From Alphaproteobacteria bacterium (GTDB lineage Bacteria; Pseudomonadota; Alphaproteobacteria; SHVW01): DNA of 32,746 bases. Under the pieces are notes generated by a model. It did no database searches. It was not told where the DNA came from and saw only the letters and a program-made list of their open reading frames with translations. The DNA lies in assembly GCA_009694085.1 (NCBI GenBank), contig SHVW01000020.1, positions 1 through 32,746 on the forward strand, given 5' to 3'. The position numbers were made by a program, and so were the translations under genes. Below, piece after piece: positions 28,123 through 32,746 of the stretch. The first letter of the stretch is position 1. Every line of letters starts with the position of its first letter.

Positions 28123-29862
28123 TTACCAACCGAGCGCATAGGCCGGCCGGCGCGGATCGGCGCCGCCGAGTTTGATGCCAGTGGTCTCGTCGGCATGGAT
28201 GGTGCACACCGCGCCGGCGCGCCAGACCAGATCGGGCCACCAGTGAACGTCATGGCCGCGCCGCGCCAGCTCGTCGCCCGTCGCCTTGGGCAGCCGGCCC
28301 TCCAGATTGAGCCAGCCGGGGTAATAGCTATGGGGCTCGAAACTGTCGGGGAAGCTCATGGTGGCGAAACGCGGTTCTTCCACCGCGCGCTGCGGGTTCA
28401 TGCCGAACACGGCGATGTTGAGCAACACCTGAAGCATGGCCTGGGCCTGAACGTCGCCGCCGGGCGTGCCCAGCGGCAGCAAGGCCTTGCCCGCCTCGAT
28501 GGCGATCGCCGGGGCCGGGGTCAGGCGCGGGCGCTTGCCCGGCGCCACCGACGAGGCATGGGTGGGATCGGCCCAGTTCTGCGAGCCGCGTGAGGACGGG
28601 CTGAGCCCGGTACCGGGAATGACCGGCGTGTCTGTCGAGGTGTCGCTGGGCGTGGCGGAAAAAGCATTGCCATGGCGGTCGACGACGCAGACATAGGAAG
28701 TATCGAGGGATGGTCCGGGCGCGCCGACCGCGCGCTTGAGTGGGCCTGGCGCCGCGTCGCCCGGCGGCGGCATTTCGGGCCAGGCCCGGTCGGGCCGGAT
28801 CATCTGGCGCCGCTCGGCGGCATAGGCCTGGGACAGCAGGCGCTCCAGCGGCACATCGACGAAGCGCGGATCGCCATACCAGCGTTCACGGTCGGCGAAG
28901 GCCAGCTTCATGGCCTCGGTCAGGACATGGATATAGGCGGGCGAATTATGGCCGAGGGATTTGAGGTCGAAGCCCTGGACCAGATTCAGCATCTGGCCCA
29001 GCACCGGCCCCTGGCACCAGGGCCCGCAGGTGTAGAGGTCCATGGCGCCCATGCGCACGCGCGCCGGCGGCTCGATGGCGGAGCGATACTCGGCCATGTC
29101 GGCCGCGGTCATGAGGCCGCCATTTTGGCCATGGTATTTGACGATGGCGGCGGCGATATCGCCGGTGTAGAAGGCCGCGCGCGCGGCGGCAAGGCCGGCG
29201 GCGCGGCCCTTGCCCCGGGCGGCGCTCTCCTGATCGACCATGTATTGCAACGAGCGCGCCAGATCGGCCTGGACGAACAGCTCGCCCGTCCGGGGCGGCC
29301 GGTTTTGGGGCAGGAAAATGGCGGCGCTGGATGGCCAGCGGCGATATTTGTCGGCGTTGTTGGCGAGCGACTCCGCCATCAGCGGATACATGACATAGCC
29401 GTTGCGCGCGAAGCGGATGGCGGCTTCGGCAACCTCGCCGAAGCTCATGGTGCCCCAGCGCTCCAGTGCCAGGATCCAGGCGTCGGGCGCGGCCGGCACC
29501 ACCGTGCGCAACAAGCCCTCCGGGATCTTGCCGCCATGGCGCTTCTGGAAATAATCGGGCGTGACGGCGCGCGGCCAGGTGCCGAGCCCGCTGATGGTGG
29601 CGACCGCCCGGGTCGCGGCCTCGTAGTACATGATCGGGGCGACGCCGGCGACGTTGACCAGATCGGCCTGCAATACGCCCAAGGCGATGCCGGCGGCGAC
29701 CCCGGCATCGACGGCGTTGCCGCCGCTTTCCAGGATCTTGAAGCCGGCATGGGCGGCGCCGTAATGGCCGGCCACCACCATATGGCGGGTGCCGGTCACG
29801 ACCGGCCGGTAGGTGAGGCCGGCATCTTGGGAAATATCGGGGCGGGAAAGTCCGTCGGTCAT
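28123..29862 (-). CDS. Gamma-glutamyltransferase family hydrolase
   Basis: A 579-residue Ntn-hydrolase of the GGT family, which cleaves gamma-glutamyl bonds after self-processing into two chains. The large-subunit part shows ESGGNAVDAGVAAGIALGVL and GLGTWPRAVTPDYF. The conserved Thr that becomes the nucleophile is Thr388 in SLDTSYVCVVDRHGNA, followed by SPSSRGSQNW and the small-subunit GTPGGDVQAQAMLQVLLN. There is no signal peptide, unlike periplasmic GGT enzymes, so it is probably cytoplasmic. Substrates of such cytoplasmic paralogues include gamma-glutamyl amides or oxamate- and cephalosporin-like compounds; which applies here cannot be read from sequence. Confidence 0.93.
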   Translation of the reverse strand: MTDGLSRPDISQDAGLTYRPVVTGTRHMVVAGHYGAAHAGFKILESGGNAVDAGVAAGIALGVLQADLVNVAGVAPIMYYEAATRAVATISGLGTWPRAVTPDYFQKRHGGKIPEGLLRTVVPAAPDAWILALERWGTMSFGEVAEAAIRFARNGYVMYPLMAESLANNADKYRRWPSSAAIFLPQNRPPRTGELFVQADLARSLQYMVDQESAARGKGRAAGLAAARAAFYTGDIAAAIVKYHGQNGGLMTAADMAEYRSAIEPPARVRMGAMDLYTCGPWCQGPVLGQMLNLVQGFDLKSLGHNSPAYIHVLTEAMKLAFADRERWYGDPRFVDVPLERLLSQAYAAERRQMIRPDRAWPEMPPPGDAAPGPLKRAVGAPGPSLDTSYVCVVDRHGNAFSATPSDTSTDTPVIPGTGLSPSSRGSQNWADPTHASSVAPGKRPRLTPAPAIAIEAGKALLPLGTPGGDVQAQAMLQVLLNIAVFGMNPQRAVEEPRFATMSFPDSFEPHSYYPGWLNLEGRLPKATGDELARRGHDVHWWPDLVWRAGAVCTIHADETTGIKLGGADPRRPAYALGW

Positions 29863-29956
29863 GACAGGAACTCACGGAGATGAGGGAATGGTCCCCTTAG
29901 AGTTTCCCTGTCCGCGCCCTATGTCCAGGGGAAAGCCGGCAGGCCCGGCCCAACCT

Positions 29957-30106
29957 TTATCGACGGGGGCTGGCGCGCCCGAAGTCGAAAGCCTCGGAAC
30001 TGTTTCGCCGTATGACCTCTTGAAGCTTGGCGTAGTAGTGGAAGGTGATGCCCAGCACCCCGCAGATGGCCGCGATATTGAGAAAGATCGTGAACAAGCC
30101 GGACAT
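29957..30106 (-). CDS. Tiny single-pass membrane protein (putative)
   Basis: 49 residues, MSGLFTIFLNIAAICGVLGI..., one membrane segment (about 4-24) and a basic-acidic tail (KLQEVIRRNSSEAFDFGRA). It starts at an ATG preceded by GGGG at moderate distance. A longer in-frame ATG at 30139 exists. It lies in the otherwise empty gap between the GGT and DUF924 genes. Coding status rests on hydrophobic pattern and amphipathic tail only. Confidence 0.45.
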   Translation of the reverse strand: MSGLFTIFLNIAAICGVLGITFHYYAKLQEVIRRNSSEAFDFGRASPRR

Positions 30107-30203
30107 GTCGTAAACCCCGTGTGTTGTCAGCGCGCGCAATCTAGTGGGACAATCCTTACCAGTAGGTAAACGCGGCTCAGAAAAAAGGGTGGCATCGCTA
30201 ACA

Positions 30204-30749
30204 ATGGCCGATTTCCGCGGGATTTTTGACTTTTGGTTCAGCGATCAAGCCCGTCCGCGCTGGTTCGTTAAGGAGGCTGCCTTCGACGAGGCGATTCGTT
30301 TGCGCTTCGAGTCGACCCTGCGGGCGGCAGCGGCCGGTGACCTTCGGGATTGGCAGGAAACCGCCGAGGGCGCCTTGGCCCTCGTCATCCTGCTCGACCA
30401 GTTTCCGCGCAACATCTATCGCGGCACGGCGCGCGCTTTTGCGACCGACGGGCAAGCCCTGGGGGTCGCGGATTTGGCGATCCAGCGCGGCTTCGACCTG
30501 ATGGTGCCGGCGGATCGGCGGATATTCTTCTACCTGCCCTTCGAGCATAGCGAGAATCTGGCCGACCAGGATCGCGCCATCGACCTGATACGCGAGCGCA
30601 TCGGCGATGCCCGCACCATCGAATTCGCCCTCAAGCACAAGGTCATCATCGCCCGGTTCGGCCGGTTCCCCCATCGCAACGCCGCGCTCGGCCGGCCGAC
30701 CACGCCCGATGAGGCCGATTTCCTGAAAGGAGCGGACTCGTCGTTCTAG
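30204..30749 (+). CDS. DUF924 family protein
   Basis: 181 residues with DUF924 hallmarks: IFDFWFSDQARPRWFVKEAAFD at the N-terminus, ALALVILLDQFPRNIYRGTA, RRIFFYLPFEHSENLADQDRA and a C-terminal FGRFPHRNAALGRPTTPDE. The fold is TPR-like and the function unknown. The ATG at 30204 gives the family N-terminus; the in-frame start at 30144 adds unrelated residues. No strong ribosome binding site is visible. It precedes the ureohydrolase gene by 41 bp on the same strand and may share its transcript. Confidence 0.93.
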   Translation: MADFRGIFDFWFSDQARPRWFVKEAAFDEAIRLRFESTLRAAAAGDLRDWQETAEGALALVILLDQFPRNIYRGTARAFATDGQALGVADLAIQRGFDLMVPADRRIFFYLPFEHSENLADQDRAIDLIRERIGDARTIEFALKHKVIIARFGRFPHRNAALGRPTTPDEADFLKGADSSF

Positions 30750-30790
30750 CCGTCGCCGCCTATGATGGCCGCACCAACCCAGGAGCAGTT

Positions 30791-31771
30791 ATGAACGATA
30801 CGGTCCGGCCCAATTCCAATCCGCAGCCCGTCGATGGCATGGTGATGCCGCGCTTCGGCGACATCGCCACCTTCATGCGCCTGCCCGTGTTCCGCGACCC
30901 CGGCGCCGTCGATGTCGCGCTGTGCGGCGTGCCCTGGGATGGCGGCACCACCAACCGCGCCGGCGCGCGCCATGGGCCGCGCGAAATCCGCAACATGTCC
31001 AGCCTGATGCGGCGGGTCAATCACGCGACCAAGGTGGCGCCCTATGAACTCGCCCGCTGCGGCGATCTCGGGGATTGCTCGGTCAACCCGATCGACCTGA
31101 TGGAAACGCTGAAGCGGGTCGAGGCGTATTTCGGCAAACTCCACGCCGCCGGCGCGGTGCCGCTGGCGGCGGGCGGCGATCACCTGATCACGCTGCCGAT
31201 CTTCCGCGCCATCGCCAAGCATCAGCCCGTCGGCATGGTCCATTTCGACGCCCACACCGACACCTGGGACAGCTATTTCGGCGGCTTCAAATACACCCAT
31301 GGCACGCCCTTCCGCCGCGCCATCGAGGAAGGGTTGCTCGACCCCAAGCGCACCATACAGATCGGCATCCGCGGCTCGCTCTACCGGCTCGACGACATGG
31401 ATTGGGGCCTGGAACAGGGCATCCGGGTCGTCACCATCGAGGAATATTTCGACCTCGGGCCGGACAAGGTGATTGCCGAGGCCAGGCGAGTGGTGGGCGA
31501 CGGGCCGACCTATGTCAGCTTCGACGTCGACGGCCTCGATCCGGTCTATGCCCCGGGCACGGGCACGCCGGAGATCGGCGGCTATTCCACGGCGGAGGCG
31601 CAGAAGATGCTGCGCGGCCTGCGCGGGCTGGACCTGGTCGGCGGCGACGTGGTCGAGGTATCGCCGCCCTTCGACCAGACCGGCGGCACGGCCATCGTCG
31701 GCGCCACCATGATGTTCGAAATCCTGTGCCTGCTGGCCGAGGCGGTGGCCAGGCGGAAGGCGAGCAAATAA
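30791..31771 (+). CDS. Agmatinase/ureohydrolase family enzyme
   Basis: A 326-residue arginase-superfamily enzyme that hydrolyses a guanidino compound to urea and an amine. The binuclear manganese ligands are all visible: His131 (AAGGDHLIT), Asp153-x-His155-x-Asp157 (HFDAHTDTW) and Asp245/Asp247 (SFDVDGLDP). The N-terminal motif GGTTNRAGARHGPREIRNMS and GTGTPEIGGYSTAE are those of the agmatinase/guanidinobutyrase/guanidinopropionase group. Which guanidino substrate is used cannot be decided from motifs alone, so no symbol is given. AGGAG lies 7 bp before the ATG. Confidence 0.94.
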   Translation: MNDTVRPNSNPQPVDGMVMPRFGDIATFMRLPVFRDPGAVDVALCGVPWDGGTTNRAGARHGPREIRNMSSLMRRVNHATKVAPYELARCGDLGDCSVNPIDLMETLKRVEAYFGKLHAAGAVPLAAGGDHLITLPIFRAIAKHQPVGMVHFDAHTDTWDSYFGGFKYTHGTPFRRAIEEGLLDPKRTIQIGIRGSLYRLDDMDWGLEQGIRVVTIEEYFDLGPDKVIAEARRVVGDGPTYVSFDVDGLDPVYAPGTGTPEIGGYSTAEAQKMLRGLRGLDLVGGDVVEVSPPFDQTGGTAIVGATMMFEILCLLAEAVARRKASK

Positions 31772-31813
31772 CGGGTTGGCTTCGGCCTCAACGGCATGGG
31801 GCGTCGTTCGGCC

Positions 31814-32135
31814 CTAGAGTTTGACCAGAGGCCGCAGATGATCGGCGATCTCCGCCGCCGGCAATTTGGTCAGGTCCTTGTCGAGCGTGTCCGTCACAAG
31901 CCGCGCGCTCTGTTTGCCGAGCGCCGCGCGCAGATCGCCCAGCATTTGCGGCGGCGCCACAAGCACAAGCCGCTCGAATTTCTTCTGCGCGGCGCCTTGC
32001 TCGACATAATCGGCTAGCCGCTTGGCGAAATCCGCCTTCGCCTGGCGGTGAAAATCGGTCCGCGGCTCCTGGGCGTGGCGCGCGCCGCCCGCGCTATCGA
32101 AACTTCGGCCGGGTTTGTCGGTGCCGAGATCGCGG
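31814..32135 (-). pseudogene. Host-attachment-family protein, C-terminal part only
   Basis: A minus-strand frame lacking its own start encodes RDLGTDKPGRSFDSAGGARH, DFHRQAKADFAKRLADYVEQ and FERLVLVAPPQMLGDLRAAL. It then runs through TDTLDKDLTKLPAAEIADHL to a TAG at 31814-31816. This is the C-terminal two thirds of the 'host attachment' family (named after a plant-associated bacterial protein needed for attachment; role in most bacteria unknown). Upstream, near 32135, the sequence becomes the end of a pentapeptide-repeat gene in another frame, so the N-terminus and start codon are lost. Confidence 0.75.
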
Positions 32136-32746
32136 GATGGTGGCGCCGTCGAGCTTGGCGCCGTCCAGCCGCGCCTTGGTCAAATTAGCGCCGGTCAGAT
32201 CGGCGTTGACCAGCACGGCGCGCGACAGATTGGCCGACCACAGCCGGCCCGTCGCCTTGCCCGAGCTGTCTTTCAGATCGACGGGGCCGAGGATGGCGCC
32301 GCGCAAATTGGCATTGGTCAGATCGGCCTCGGTCATGTTGACGCCGTCCAGCGTTGCCAGGCTCAGATTGGAGTCGGTTAGGTCGGCATAGCCAAGGTCG
32401 GACATGACGAACAGCGACTGCGCCATATTGGCGCCCTTGAGCACGGCCGCGTTGAGATTGGCGCCGCTCAGATTGACATTGGACAGATCGACATAGGTCA
32501 AATCGGCGTTGCTCAGATTGGCGCGCTGGCCGACCCGGCCGTCCTCGCGAATCCAGACATAGTGGTTCTTCAGGATTTCGCGGATGTCCTGGGGCAATGT
32601 GTCTTCGCCGCGCACCAGATTGACGCTGGTCATGTCGGCGGCCGACAGGTCGCAGCCTTCGAGGTGGGCGCCGTCGAGATTGGCATGGCGGAAATCGGTG
32701 TTCTTGATCACCGCGTTGGCCATGTCGGCGTTTTTCAGATTGGCGT
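32094..32746 (-). pseudogene. Pentapeptide-repeat protein, 3' end fused to foreign frame; 5' end outside window
   Basis: The frame is open to the window edge (ANLKNADMANAVIKNTDFRHANL), so the gene begins beyond it; the ATG at 32723 is just an internal Met of a repeat. It shows A(D/N)LxxA repeats typical of right-handed beta-helices: ANLDGAHLEGCDL, ANLSNADLTYVDLSNVNL, ANLNAAVLKGANM, ADLTDSNLSLATL, ADLTGANLTKARLDGAKL. A non-repeat insert lies at DTLPQDIREILKNHYVWIRE. After LDGATIP, near 32140, it reads out of frame into the host-attachment remnant and ends at 32094. The junction looks like a deletion that removed the true C-terminus. Confidence 0.7.

Overview
The window is high-GC, densely coded bacterial chromosome. 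The gene order carA-carB-greA on one strand, diverging from yqeY-dnaG-rpoD-tRNA on the other, together with the protein sequences, points to an alphaproteobacterium, most likely Rhodospirillales-like. That placement is inferred from gene content only.

Layout. 1-1886 is a decaying edge: the C-terminal end of an IS transposase, an N-terminally truncated molybdate-type binding protein and an RpiR-type regulator with two frameshifts. 1913-7396 (minus strand) is carA, a DUF559 nuclease-like gene, carB and greA. The DUF559 gene lies between two inward-facing REP-like hairpins and splits the carAB pair. 7649-12126 (plus) is yqeY, dnaG and rpoD, ending in a 24-bp perfect inverted repeat and a tRNA with anticodon CAU. 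The last 23 bp of that tRNA recur exactly at 14014-14036. Between the copies lies a 1.75-kb mini-island with one gene, a class II Fic AMP-transferase, preceded by repeated GTTTTTCA boxes over its promoter and start, and no integrase.

14031-18502 holds two unrecognised proteins, a sodium/solute symporter with its DUF4212 small subunit (ended by a strong UUCG-loop terminator) and two small membrane proteins. 18585-19056 is a deletion scar where a CBS-domain gene and a response regulator, facing each other, have both lost their 3' ends. 19236-25286 is a compact three-gene operon with a good sigma70 promoter: a TPR-CHAT caspase-like protein with an N-terminal membrane/signal segment, a small secreted two-cysteine protein, and a CHASE2-adenylate cyclase. 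This is the best candidate for an undescribed system: a cell-envelope protease-like protein paired with a transmembrane cAMP sensor.

25428-25920 is a type II toxin-antitoxin pair with a frameshifted toxin. It is followed by EttA (ABC-F), a convergent gamma-glutamyltransferase/DUF427 pair, a tiny membrane ORF, a DUF924 protein and an agmatinase-family ureohydrolase. The right edge (31814-32746) is a second deletion scar, fusing a pentapeptide-repeat gene to the C-terminal part of a host-attachment-family gene.

Overall a conserved housekeeping core is interleaved with small insertions and several broken genes. The breaks are either real genome erosion or, for the frameshifts, possible assembly errors.
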